Source: an uncultured Mucilaginibacter sp. (GTDB lineage Bacteria; Bacteroidota; Bacteroidia; Sphingobacteriales; Sphingobacteriaceae). Taken from it: a stretch of DNA of 19,031 nucleotides. Location of the stretch: positions 1-19,031 of the forward strand of contig NZ_CAMLOV010000110.1 of assembly GCF_946481715.1 (NCBI RefSeq), written 5' to 3'. The notes under the pieces are model-generated. The model ran no database searches. It had not been told where the DNA came from and saw only the letters and a program-made list of their open reading frames with translations. Position numbers and translations under genes: made by a program. This document shows, in pieces, positions 1 to 6,645 of this stretch; position 1 is the first letter of the stretch, and each line of letters opens with the position of its first letter.

Positions 1-57
1 TATCCCGATCACGGCATGATCTACCGCTTCATTCCGAAGACGGCAGAGACCTGCGCC
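1..57 (+). other. Possible foreign segment: Rieske-dioxygenase-like fragment joined to the GH2 gene
   Basis: On the minus strand the GH2 frame stays open here, but just after the catalytic NENWGA motif it gives [16 protein letters not shown], not the usual GH2 continuation. On the plus strand the same bases read [19 protein letters not shown], which from memory resembles the C-terminal catalytic domain of Rieske ring-hydroxylating dioxygenase alpha subunits (DHG-x-YRF-x-P pattern). Codon choice here (tac, cgc, ttc, aag) is richer in G/C than in the neighbouring GH2 gene. The likely join is near 50-57. This could be an assembly or amplification chimera rather than a biological junction; the fragment is too short to be sure. 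Confidence 0.35.
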
Positions 58-1365
58 CCAATTTTCATTAAAAGGCACCCAGGTAATAATGGATGGTGAG
101 TTATAATGCTGGTCGATAAGTATTTTTAGCTCTTTCCTAAATTCAGTTCTTGTTTTGGTGGTATCTTCATTTTGATACCATATCGCCGGCATATCCTGCC
201 AAACTAATAATCCAAGTTTATCAGCCCAATAATAAAACCGTTGCGGCTCGGTTTTCATGTGCTTTCTAATCAGGTTGTACCCCGCGTTCTTAGTAAACTG
301 AATATCAAATTTAAGTGCCTCTTCTGTTGGCGCGGTAAGTATACCATCCGGCCAGTAACCCTGGTCAAGCAGCCCAAGCTGCATTATAAACTTACCATTA
401 ATTAAGGGCCTGTTAACACCATTAACCTTGCCTAATTTAATATCGCGCATGCCAAAATAGCTTTTTACCTTATCAGTAACATTGCCATGGGCATCTTCCA
501 GGCTGATGGTAAGGTCATATAAAAAAGGATCATCCGGCGACCAAAGCCTTGGCGATTTAATAGGCAGGTAAAAGTAAGCGCCATTCGCTGCTTTTGCCTC
601 CGAAACCACCTTGTTTCCATCAAGGGCTGCCGCTATCACTTTTCCTTCACCTTTAGTGTTCACCAGTACCTTTAAGCGGCTGTTGGCCAGGTCGGGCAGT
701 ACACGGATGTTCTCAATGTATGTTTTGTTTACGGGTTCTAACCATACGGTTTGCCATATTCCTGAGCAGAACGTATAATCGCCACGAGGGCCGCTTTTAC
801 CTGATGGCACGCGGCCGTCATTTAAATCCTCAACCGCAACTACAAGCGTATTCTTCCCATTGGTTAAATAGGGGGTTATATCAAAACTGAAGGCATCATA
901 GCTACCGGCGTGGCTGCCCGCTTTATGCCCGTTCACAAACAGGGTTGCATGATAGGCCACAGCTTCAAAATGAATAATTACCTGTTTGTTTTTCCAACCG
1001 GCCGGCGTTGTAAAACTACGGCGGTACCACATATTGATCTCCTGCTTACGCTGAATGCCTGATAGGGTTGACTCCGGGCAATACGGAACACGTATTTGTT
1101 CAGATTTATTTTCAAAAGATACCGGCTTTATGGGGTTGAGCGCGGCAGCAACATTTTTCCCTCCCATATAATCCCATTTACCATTCAAACACATCCAGTC
1201 GCTGCGTTGCAGTTGCGGCCGTGGGTATTCAGCCAAAGGCACCCCGGCATCCGAGGCTTCTTTTGTCCACCGTGTAGGTAATACGGGCCCCTGGGCAAAC
1301 AAACAAGGACAATTTAGGATAAGCAATAGTAGAAACAAAGAGATGTTGACCTGGCTTTTATTCAT
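1..1365 (-). CDS. Secreted glycoside hydrolase family 2 protein, 3' end outside the window
   Basis: I translated this by hand; 455 codons from the ATG at 1365 to the window edge stay open. Residues 1-25 form a signal peptide (hydrophobic run [10 protein letters not shown], ending LFAQ), so the enzyme is exported to periplasm or surface. The rest follows GH2 order: an N-terminal jelly-roll sugar-binding domain ([14 protein letters not shown], then MWYRRSF and [19 protein letters not shown]), an immunoglobulin-like domain ([12 protein letters not shown]), and the start of the TIM barrel ([24 protein letters not shown]). The barrel reaches WVPFNENWG, where Glu434 of the NE pair is the expected acid/base. 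GH2 members are retaining beta-galactosidases, glucuronidases, mannosidases and relatives; the substrate cannot be told here. The nucleophile region and C-terminus lie outside. After residue ~438 the reading no longer resembles GH2 (see the segment at 1-57). Confidence 0.9.
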   Translation of the reverse strand, partial: MNKSQVNISLFLLLLILNCPCLFAQGPVLPTRWTKEASDAGVPLAEYPRPQLQRSDWMCLNGKWDYMGGKNVAAALNPIKPVSFENKSEQIRVPYCPESTLSGIQRKQEINMWYRRSFTTPAGWKNKQVIIHFEAVAYHATLFVNGHKAGSHAGSYDAFSFDITPYLTNGKNTLVVAVEDLNDGRVPSGKSGPRGDYTFCSGIWQTVWLEPVNKTYIENIRVLPDLANSRLKVLVNTKGEGKVIAAALDGNKVVSEAKAANGAYFYLPIKSPRLWSPDDPFLYDLTISLEDAHGNVTDKVKSYFGMRDIKLGKVNGVNRPLINGKFIMQLGLLDQGYWPDGILTAPTEEALKFDIQFTKNAGYNLIRKHMKTEPQRFYYWADKLGLLVWQDMPAIWYQNEDTTKTRTEFRKELKILIDQHYNSPSIITWVPFNENWGAGLCRLRNEAVDHAVIGI

Positions 1366-1392
1366 AGGTAATTGATTTATTGGACGGACGCT

Positions 1393-1400
1393 CAAATTTA
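1393..1400 (-). promoter_or_regulatory. Candidate -7 promoter box of the GH2 gene
   Basis: The minus strand reads TAAATTTG, an exact match to the Bacteroidota housekeeping -7 consensus TAnnTTTG, 27 bases upstream of the GH2 ATG. I see no convincing TTG/TTTG -33 element at the usual distance, so this is only a candidate. Confidence 0.3.
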
Positions 1401-1448
1401 CAAACAATAACGCCAGCTTATAAATGGTTTATGAGTCTTAAAATTAAT

Positions 1449-1532
1449 CCGCCCGGTCAGTCGTCCCGGCTGACTGTAGAAAATTTGTCCGCGTCCCGCT
1501 GACGTGTATGGCTTGTGCCCATCCGCCGAAGT
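1449..1532. repeat. Hairpin-bearing direct repeat, copy A (left of the SIR2 gene)
   Basis: This 84-bp segment aligns by eye over its full length, at roughly 70 percent identity, with 3349-3433 in the same orientation. Shared blocks are the CCGCCC start, the GTCAG...CTGACTGTA hairpin, GCGTCC...CGCTGA, TGGCTT and the GCCGAAGT end. The first hairpin here is partly degraded (GTCAGTC against GGCTGAC, with a G-U pair). The copy lies between the GH2 start and the SIR2 stop. The following bases to 1640 look richer in G/C than the SIR2 gene and may be more of the same element. It could be a REP-like or small mobile repeat. Confidence 0.65.
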
Positions 1533-1639
1533 AAATGTGGGCGCTTAGTAGGGTGAAGATAGCAATTCGCTACCTTGCAAGCTTCGGCACGAGTAGCCCA
1601 TCGCTCATTCCGACCAGGATACTCGCGCCAGAGCGGGAT

Positions 1640-3277
1640 CTAACCTTTAATAGTGTTAGTTATGCGAGACTCTGTCGGTTCTACCGCTACCGAATGATCT
1701 ACAATATCAACTTGAATACCATATTTCAGATAGTCGTAGAAACACACCATTTTTCTAAGGTCACTGTTTTTTCTATTTTCCGCATTATAATTATCTTTCA
1801 AGAATTGGAGAAATTCGACCAAGTCAATATTTTCTTTCTTTAAAAATGGAATATAATATGGAGCATGCCTACTACCGTACTTGTGTATTAAATCAGCAAT
1901 ACTAACACAGGTATCTTTTATTTCTAAATGCTTTCGGAGATAGGATATGCCTTTTGGGTAATAAACTTTGACAGAATTCTCCTTAACTGCCTTTATCACT
2001 TTTGCTCCATAATTTCCTGTTTCAAAGAGTTGCCCGTTATCATCAAGTTCGCCACTTTGTCGAAGATATTTATATAATGGTAAGTAAATATTGCCTTTAT
2101 ATAATTTTGGCAGCACATCCTTAATCACAATTTCTGCGTCCCATCCCTTGTTATCATGGATAATGTCTTCAAAAATATCATCGTTGGAAATGCCTATATA
2201 CCCTTGCTCAGAATATAAGTTTGCAACGCCCACGCCAATGACAAATTGAACGTCATCTTCTTCTTTAATGTTTTCAAGATCGCCAACAAGAATAGTTTTT
2301 ACTGGATTATTGGTTTTAATCAATTCATAAACCGCGTTTCGACATTTACGAAGCACTTTAATAGGTAGTCGTTGTTTGAGATTGACTAACACGTTATAAA
2401 GAGGAATGAATGAATTAAGTTTTATATGTTTTATTGGGAGCGGCAGGCGGTCAATCACAATGTTGCCATCGACAATCTGCGATTCATCGATATTCGGTGA
2501 CCATTCTACAAATATTAATCGATCTCTCAATTTTTCGATATTGTTGTTATCGACGCAATCAACTATAGAATTTAGTATGTCGATAATATTTGCATCGGAT
2601 AATGAATAGCCTAAAAATATAATCGGATGCTCTGCGAAAATTGTAAATAACTTAGCCGCCAAAAATTGATTCCTTTTGTGGAAAGAAGAGTAGTCTTCTT
2701 TTGTTACGATTATACTTTCTGGTAGATTTACTGATCCGTGTATTTTATAAATTTCGCCTATTGAAGTGTTATCAGAAAACAGCAATTGATTTTGACCAAT
2801 AAAAACCTCAAAGTCCTCAAGTAAATGGTTTGTAAATTCGTCCCAATTGGTAGTGATTATCCCATCAATGACTACAGATCGTAATAATGCTATTTCATCA
2901 TCGTAATTATGGTCGAGCGCTGCTATTTCTGTTACAAATTGGGCCAGTTCTATCTTAAATGGTTGTTGCATGTTAACTTGAGCCTCGCGGTAGAATCTTT
3001 CCCGATTAACCTCAAATGTCGTTGAAGTCCACCAGACTTTGTGAAATTGCTCTGCCAAAATACTTGCTAATTTCGGCAAATCTCCCTCGACTTGGGATGC
3101 ATAATAACCGAATTCATACGGAAGCTCCAACCGCTTAGAAAACGCTGCTAATAAATCATACCAAGTTGGCAAACTCAGATATCTACGTGATAGTCCAGAT
3201 CCAATGAATAAATATGGGCTTGTGTTGAAAATTTCCAGATGTGATTTGAACTTGGCGCTAAAATGGGAAACACTCAT
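1640..3277 (-). CDS. Solitary SIR2-domain protein, candidate NAD-consuming antiphage protein
   Basis: This 545-aa protein opens with a SIR2 Rossmann-like domain (about residues 15-245) of the kind in bacterial defence proteins. The motifs are FIGSGLSRRY (24-33, nucleotide-binding loop), ITTNWD (141-146), YKIHGS (177-182) and FLGYSLSDANI (221-231). Asn144 and His180 occupy the positions that in ThsA-type SIR2 domains are needed for NAD hydrolysis. The zinc cysteines of classical deacetylase sirtuins are absent, which favours NADase over deacetylase. Residues ~250-545 are an unrecognised domain that might be the sensor. There is no membrane segment and no recognisable partner such as HerA, Argonaute or a TIR protein. 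The gene is visibly AT-richer than RtcB or the fusion gene nearby and lies between two direct repeats, suggesting acquisition. The ATG at 3277 has no clear Shine-Dalgarno site. The domain call is strong; the defence role is inferred. Confidence 0.85.
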   Translation of the reverse strand: MSVSHFSAKFKSHLEIFNTSPYLFIGSGLSRRYLSLPTWYDLLAAFSKRLELPYEFGYYASQVEGDLPKLASILAEQFHKVWWTSTTFEVNRERFYREAQVNMQQPFKIELAQFVTEIAALDHNYDDEIALLRSVVIDGIITTNWDEFTNHLLEDFEVFIGQNQLLFSDNTSIGEIYKIHGSVNLPESIIVTKEDYSSFHKRNQFLAAKLFTIFAEHPIIFLGYSLSDANIIDILNSIVDCVDNNNIEKLRDRLIFVEWSPNIDESQIVDGNIVIDRLPLPIKHIKLNSFIPLYNVLVNLKQRLPIKVLRKCRNAVYELIKTNNPVKTILVGDLENIKEEDDVQFVIGVGVANLYSEQGYIGISNDDIFEDIIHDNKGWDAEIVIKDVLPKLYKGNIYLPLYKYLRQSGELDDNGQLFETGNYGAKVIKAVKENSVKVYYPKGISYLRKHLEIKDTCVSIADLIHKYGSRHAPYYIPFLKKENIDLVEFLQFLKDNYNAENRKNSDLRKMVCFYDYLKYGIQVDIVDHSVAVEPTESRITNTIKG

Positions 3278-3348
3278 TGCTTACTAAATAATTACTTAAA
3301 CATAAGCATTTTATGATGATTAATCAAGCGGATGAAAGTAAGTCCCCC

Positions 3349-3433
3349 CCGCCCAGTCAGGCGTCTTCGCCTGACTGTATAATCCTATCAGCGTCCACGC
3401 TGAATTGTTTGGCTTATACTAATTTGCCGAAGT
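3349..3433. repeat. Hairpin-bearing direct repeat, copy B (upstream of the SIR2 gene)
   Basis: This is the better preserved copy of the repeat at 1449-1532. It holds two near-perfect hairpins: CAGTCAGGCG / CGCCTGACTG (3354-3363 and 3368-3377, 4-base loop) and TCAGCGT / ACGCTGA (3388-3394 and 3397-3403, 2-base loop). It starts 71 bases upstream of the SIR2 ATG and is followed by more G/C-rich sequence to about 3483. No open frame of note is present in 3278-3499. Confidence 0.7.
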
Positions 3434-3499
3434 CGCCAGCGTCGACGCCCGACCTAGGGTGGACTAGCTGAGACCTTGGGCGACAATAAACTACCGCGT

Positions 3500-4249
3500 T
3501 TATTTTCCCAGCCGGTAAACAGCCCCTCTTACTAAAATGACTAAGAGTATGACATAAAAAGAACTGAAACCTTCTGGCGCATGCAAACTTTTAACTACGT
3601 AAAAAAGAAGCCCCACTAATACGGCACCAACAATGGTTATTATAAAATACAGCACCAACTTTTTTTTTCTTTCTCTTTGCTTATAGCTTTTAATAAAGGC
3701 CTCATTGTCTATGTCAGCTTGTTTTTGTTTCTCATCTAAAACCTTTTCTACCCTGATATTTATATCTGCCCATTCACTATAGTTGCTGAGGTTGAATGGT
3801 TCATAAATAGCTAAAAAGCTTATGGTATCCTTTCGTTGTTGTAATAGATCGGGCTGATAATATATATCATGGTCATCAAATATGTATATCTGGGTAATTT
3901 CGAAATTTGTTAACTGATCATAGTTTTGTAACCTATTTATAAGGCCGGCTGCGGCCTCAATAGTTAATGGGTCGTTATCGTTTACCAGTTTCCTGTAAAC
4001 GCATCCTAAAAGTACTCTTGTACATATAGCATTATCAGCATTAAGGTCATACCGGTCAAGTATTTCGATAAGAGCATTTTTATCCGCCGCTAAAGCAAGT
4101 TCGATAAAAAAATAGTCAGGCTTGGTGGCATCAATGATTATACCGTCTGCCCATTTAACTACATCTTCCTTTCCTATAATTCCGCTGATTAGCCCCGATC
4201 GAAATACCTCAAGCAGTAATAAGATATCTCCGGGTTTAAGTTCCAACAT
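3500..4249 (-). CDS. Hypothetical protein with two C-terminal transmembrane segments
   Basis: I do not recognise this 249-aa protein. Residues 1-195 look soluble and mostly helical, with a leucine-rich start (MLELKPGDILLLLEVFRSGL) and no export signal. A strongly basic stretch at 189-197 (YKQRERKKK) precedes membrane segment 1 (about 198-219, LVLYFIITIVGAVLVGLLFY). A short loop and membrane segment 2 (about 230-245) follow, ending in the charged tail YRLGK. The layout predicts a tail-anchored protein with a large cytosolic domain. It has the same strand and AT-rich character as the SIR2 gene but is separated from it by repeat B and ~220 bp, so co-transcription is uncertain. It could be a cargo gene of the same island, an accessory defence or immunity protein, or an ordinary lineage-specific protein. 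Confidence 0.7.
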   Translation of the reverse strand: MLELKPGDILLLLEVFRSGLISGIIGKEDVVKWADGIIIDATKPDYFFIELALAADKNALIEILDRYDLNADNAICTRVLLGCVYRKLVNDNDPLTIEAAAGLINRLQNYDQLTNFEITQIYIFDDHDIYYQPDLLQQRKDTISFLAIYEPFNLSNYSEWADINIRVEKVLDEKQKQADIDNEAFIKSYKQRERKKKLVLYFIITIVGAVLVGLLFYVVKSLHAPEGFSSFYVILLVILVRGAVYRLGK

Positions 4250-4314
4250 TGTCTAATATATAACTTATAATTTAGCCTGTGGTCGGCGTTATCCCTCCCT
4301 CTGACCCCTCACTC

Positions 4315-4335
4315 GTCGAAGTTTATAACTTCGAC
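4315..4335. repeat. Perfect 9-bp inverted repeat
   Basis: GTCGAAGTT and AACTTCGAC are separated by TAT. The repeat lies 66 bases upstream of the hypothetical gene's ATG at 4249, so it could be an operator for that gene or a remnant of the palindromic repeats that fill this spacer. No T-run follows on either strand, so a terminator is unlikely. Confidence 0.55.
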
Positions 4336-4462
4336 CTAAAAATATTTAGCCTCCAGCTTAACACCCTAAACCCGATAGCAGCGAAAAGCCCGCAGGCACG
4401 AGGACTTGCAGCGAATAGCGGGGCAGAACCTTACCAAAGTACCGCTGCCCCTGCTTTTCTAA

Positions 4463-4477
4463 ACACACACACACACA
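4463..4477. repeat. AC dinucleotide run
   Basis: An uninterrupted alternation of A and C of about seven units. This simple repeat is prone to slippage and is not part of any gene. Confidence 0.85.
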
Positions 4478-4577
4478 ATAGTACATCCGTTAACCCCTCC
4501 CTGCCTTTGCGCGCCCCAACACGCGCCCTCCCCGGGGAGGGAATTTTAGCTGCACCGGCGTTTTATAACCATCATCC

Positions 4578-4638
4578 AAACTGCTACCGCCACTGCAACT
4601 CCTCCTGCAAACTGCTAACCGCCCACTGCAAACTGACC
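4578..4638. repeat. Degenerate ACTGC(A/C)-type tandem repeat
   Basis: The stretch repeats the theme AAACTGCTAACCGCC / ACTGCAAACTG: AAACTGCTACCGCC, ACTGCAACTCC, AAACTGCTAACCGCCC and ACTGCAAACTGACC in a row. It ends immediately at the RtcB stop codon. Similar low-complexity tracts are, from memory, common beside genes in Sphingobacteriaceae; the function is unknown. Confidence 0.5.
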
Positions 4639-4639
4639 A

Positions 4640-6136
4640 CTAATCCTCCGGTTTCTCCTTTGCATCTGCCATCCGTACTATCCTTGGCTCAAACTTCGCC
4701 AGTACTTCTACCAAATCCTGCTGGGCGGCCATTACGGTGTGGATGTCTTTGTAGGCCATTGGGGCTTCGTCTACGTCGCTGCCCATCAGGGTGATGCGCT
4801 TGTGGATGAGGTTGGCGGCAATGGCTTCCCTGTCAAGCGTTTTAAAGGCTGCGCTGCGGCTCATGGCACGGCCTGCACCGTGGCTGGCCGAGTTGATGCT
4901 GGCCGCATCGCCTTTACCGCGCACCAAAAAGCCGGGTGTGCTCATGCTGCCGGGGATAATGCCCAGCACGCCTTCGCCGGCAGGGGTGGCGCCTTTACGG
5001 TGCACCATTACTTCGGTACCATCGGCCAGTTGCTCCTGCCAGGCAAAGTTGTGGTGGTTCTCTACCATGGCCAAAGGCTGCGCGCCAAGGGCACGGGCAA
5101 TTTTGTTATGGATCTCGTGGTGGTTGGCGCTGGCGTATTCGCCGGCCAGGTTCATGGCAATCCAGTATTCCTGCCCTTCGTCCTTATCCAGGTCAAGCCA
5201 GGCCAGGTGTTTTGCTTCGGCAGGCAGCTTGGTTTTGGTGATGGCTATTTTGCTGTAAATATCGGCCACGGTACCGCCAAAGCCACGCGAACCCGAGTGC
5301 GACAGCAGGGCCAGGTAGTTACCCGCGGGGATGCCGTTAAAAGCGCCCTCGGCAAGGCTAAGTTCGCCCCATTCCACAAAGTGGTTGCCGGTGCCGCTGG
5401 TACCCAGCTGCGCGTAAGCCTTATCCTTTAAGGTGCGGATCACCTTGGTCTCGTTCCATGTTTTACTGTCGAACAGCGAGCTATCGAAGTACGATTTGGT
5501 GGTACAGCCTATACCAAAGTAGGTGTTATCAACCAAAATAGTTTTCAGCTTATCCGTTTCAGTGTCAATTGCTTCGGCAGGCAGGTCGAAAATGCTGAGG
5601 CACATACGGCAGGCAATATCCACCCCAACCGCAAAGGGGATAATGGTGTTTGCCGTGGTGGCCAGCACGCCGCCAATAGGCAGCCCGTAACCCTGGTGTG
5701 CATCGGGCATCAGCGCGCCGGCAACCGCTATGGGCAATTGTATAGCGGTCCTCATCTGCGCCAGCGCGCCTATCTCAATGTTCTCCAGCCCCCAAACCGG
5801 GAAATCGGCTATCTCTTCCTTCAGCTTAAAATTGCTGCGTGCCTGCTTTACAAATTTGCCTTCCTTACGCAGGGCGATAACGTCTTCGGCCAGGTTTTTA
5901 AACTTGCCGCCTTTTTTTAAGGCGTAAGGCATCGGGTCGTCAATCAGCGCTTCCAGGTTGGCCAGTATCTCGGCTTTTGGCATTACGCCGTGTTTTAGCA
6001 AGCCATTGGCCACACGGCTAAAGTTTACCAGTATCTCAACATCGTTGATGCCGAGTGCTTTTAATTCGTTGTTGCCGACTTTTTGCCCCCCGGCCCCCTG
6101 AAGGGGGAGTGTTTGGGTATTTGCTTGTTTTCTCAT
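4640..6136 (-). CDS. rtcB: RNA-splicing ligase RtcB
   Basis: This 498-aa cytosolic enzyme joins 2',3'-cyclic-phosphate or 3'-phosphate RNA ends to 5'-OH ends using GTP and Mn2+. The full set of active-site motifs is visible: GVDIACRM (171-178; Asp173 and Cys176 metal ligands), GTSGTGNHFVEWG (245-257; His252), LLSHSGSRGFG (277-287; His280), ENHHNFAW (359-366; His362), KGATPAGEGVLGIIPGSM (381-398) and SASHGAGRAMSRS (416-428; His419, the expected guanylylated histidine). Residues ~1-20 (MRKQANTQTLPLQGAGGQKV) do not belong to the fold and look like a translated intergenic repeat; family-like sequence begins at NNELKALGI. The next in-frame Met is residue 52, too late, so the ATG at 6136 is kept. 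The gene is divergent from the WYL-KptA gene, which implies a shared RNA-repair role and possibly shared control. No archease or PrfH is seen nearby. Confidence 0.95.
   Translation of the reverse strand: MRKQANTQTLPLQGAGGQKVGNNELKALGINDVEILVNFSRVANGLLKHGVMPKAEILANLEALIDDPMPYALKKGGKFKNLAEDVIALRKEGKFVKQARSNFKLKEEIADFPVWGLENIEIGALAQMRTAIQLPIAVAGALMPDAHQGYGLPIGGVLATTANTIIPFAVGVDIACRMCLSIFDLPAEAIDTETDKLKTILVDNTYFGIGCTTKSYFDSSLFDSKTWNETKVIRTLKDKAYAQLGTSGTGNHFVEWGELSLAEGAFNGIPAGNYLALLSHSGSRGFGGTVADIYSKIAITKTKLPAEAKHLAWLDLDKDEGQEYWIAMNLAGEYASANHHEIHNKIARALGAQPLAMVENHHNFAWQEQLADGTEVMVHRKGATPAGEGVLGIIPGSMSTPGFLVRGKGDAASINSASHGAGRAMSRSAAFKTLDREAIAANLIHKRITLMGSDVDEAPMAYKDIHTVMAAQQDLVEVLAKFEPRIVRMADAKEKPED
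6084..6110. repeat. C/G-rich palindromic repeat inside the 5' end of rtcB
   Basis: The core CCCCCT-GA-AGGGGG (6094-6107) is a 6-bp perfect palindrome flanked by a further CCCCCC run (6086-6091). Read on the rtcB strand it supplies residues of the type LPLQGAGGQKV. This looks like the translated Bacteroidota repeats of the ccccct(n)aggggg kind that normally lie between genes. It is in frame, so rtcB remains open. Confidence 0.6.
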
Positions 6137-6192
6137 ATCGTTGAGTTGTAGTATTATTTTTTAGTTTCCTTTTCTTGTCGCCCGCATATTTA

Positions 6193-6311
6193 ACTCACCC
6201 CGACATCGCTGTCGCTTGTCGACCCTCTCTTTCTGCGAAAAAGAGGGTGAAGAAATAATAACCCCAATTTCTCCCCTTCTTTGCGCAGCAGAGAGGGGGC
6301 GGGGGGTGAGT
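6193..6311. repeat. Composite palindromic repeat between rtcB and the WYL-KptA gene
   Basis: Outer 9-bp arms ACTCACCCC (6193-6201) and GGGGTGAGT (6303-6311) enclose two smaller hairpins. One is ACCCTCT(c)TTT / AAA(a)AGAGGGT at 6222-6248 with a 5-base loop. The other is an imperfect CCCCTTCT / AGAGAGGGGG pair around 6274-6300. The spelling (ctttctgcg / tttgcgcagc loops in C/T-rich stems) is that of mobile intergenic repeats. It is more likely a repeat element than a regulator site, although it could fold in any read-through transcript. Confidence 0.6.
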
Positions 6312-6368
6312 CAACTCGCGCCGCGGACATTATCGTTATGTATTTCGAACATGCCCTCCGGGACCAAA

Positions 6369-6396
6369 CCCCCTCTCCCAAAATTGAGAGAGGGGG
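6369..6396. repeat. C/G hairpin CCCCCTCTC / GAGAGGGGG
   Basis: This is a perfect 9-bp inverted repeat (6369-6377 with 6388-6396) with a 10-base loop. It has the same C/T-rich stem style as the repeat just to its left and is probably from the same repeat family. Confidence 0.6.
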
Positions 6397-6442
6397 GCGT
6401 TCATGAACGCGCTCAGCCTTTCGACAGTACAAAGAGAAACAT

Positions 6443-6469
6443 CAACTGCGCAACGTATTTGCGCAGTTG
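6443..6469. repeat. Perfect 11-bp inverted repeat
   Basis: CAACTGCGCAA (6443-6453) and TTGCGCAGTTG (6459-6469) flank CGTAT, followed by the A/T-rich AAAATTATTTTT. No plus-strand gene lies upstream to be terminated and both flanking genes point away. It could be a regulator operator in the divergent promoter region or another mobile hairpin. Confidence 0.65.
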
Positions 6470-6488
6470 AAAATTATTTTTATTAATA

Positions 6489-6593
6489 TTGTCTGAACTC
6501 GAATTTTAAGGAATTTTAAGAATGAGCAGAATTTAAATATGCGAGTTTTATTCTGCCCATTCAATGAATTCCCCCAAATTCGAGTTCAGACAA
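6489..6593. mobile_element. 105-bp MITE-like long palindrome
   Basis: The terminal 18 bases are perfect inverted repeats (TTGTCTGAACTCGAATTT at 6489-6506, AAATTCGAGTTCAGACAA at 6576-6593). The symmetry continues inward around one centre (6541) without any gap: GGAATT/AATTCC (6510-6515 and 6567-6572) and GAATGAGCAGAAT / ATTCTGCCCATTC (6520-6532 and 6550-6562, one mismatch). By hand count 39 of 52 arm positions pair. There is no coding capacity. Such elements with TGTCTGAACTC ends are, from memory, scattered in Sphingobacteriaceae genomes. It ends 52 bp before the WYL-KptA start, so it could alter that gene's expression. Confidence 0.7.
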
Positions 6594-6611
6594 CCTTAGC
6601 AGGCTCAACAA

Positions 6612-6638
6612 ATCTAAAATCGTACATCTAAAATCGTA
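6612..6638 (+). repeat. Two tandem 13-bp units in the leader of the WYL-KptA gene
   Basis: ATCTAAAATCGTA occurs at 6612-6624 and again at 6626-6638 (14-bp period), ending 7 bases before the ATG. It may be a regulator site or another low-complexity intergenic tract. No Shine-Dalgarno sequence is seen between it and the start codon. Confidence 0.6.
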
Positions 6639-6645
6639 AATCCGC

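Larger units (their letters stand above)
4250..4639. other. Gene-free, repeat-rich spacer between the hypothetical gene and RtcB
   Basis: I see no credible gene in these 390 bases. An open plus frame crosses it, but its composition (Pro/Ala/Leu-rich, no domain, running into antisense of RtcB) is that of a shadow. The stretch holds a perfect 9-bp inverted repeat (4315-4335), an imperfect 15-bp direct repeat (GCAGCGAAAAGCCCG at 4378-4392, GCAGCGAATAGCGGG at 4408-4422), a stem GGGGCAG/CTGCCCC (4420-4426 with 4445-4451), an AC run, a C-rich/G-rich palindromic patch near 4525-4545, and ACTGC-type repeats up to the RtcB stop. Confidence 0.6.

Noticed and set aside
1535..1843. Plus-strand open frame of 102 codons overlapping the SIR2 3' end
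   Set aside because: The second half is antisense to the SIR2 gene and the first half is the G/C-rich sequence beside repeat A; no domain is seen.
4279..4794. Plus-strand open frame of 171 codons across the spacer and the end of rtcB
   Set aside because: Made of translated repeats (Pro/Ala/Leu/Thr-rich), overlaps the rtcB 3' end, and has no recognisable domain or start signal.
4739..5431. Long plus-strand open frame (230 codons) antisense to rtcB
   Set aside because: It is a shadow: the minus frame carries every RtcB motif, while this frame has no domain and Gly/Ala/Val-rich composition typical of the reverse of a coding strand.
6193..6311. Rho-independent terminator for a gene in the divergent region
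   Set aside because: Both flanking genes point away, there is no U-run after the stems, and the stem sequences resemble dispersed intergenic repeats.
6489..6593. tRNA or structured ncRNA gene
   Set aside because: It is one simple symmetric hairpin with no cloverleaf, T-arm consensus or CCA; the perfect ends fit a mobile repeat better.
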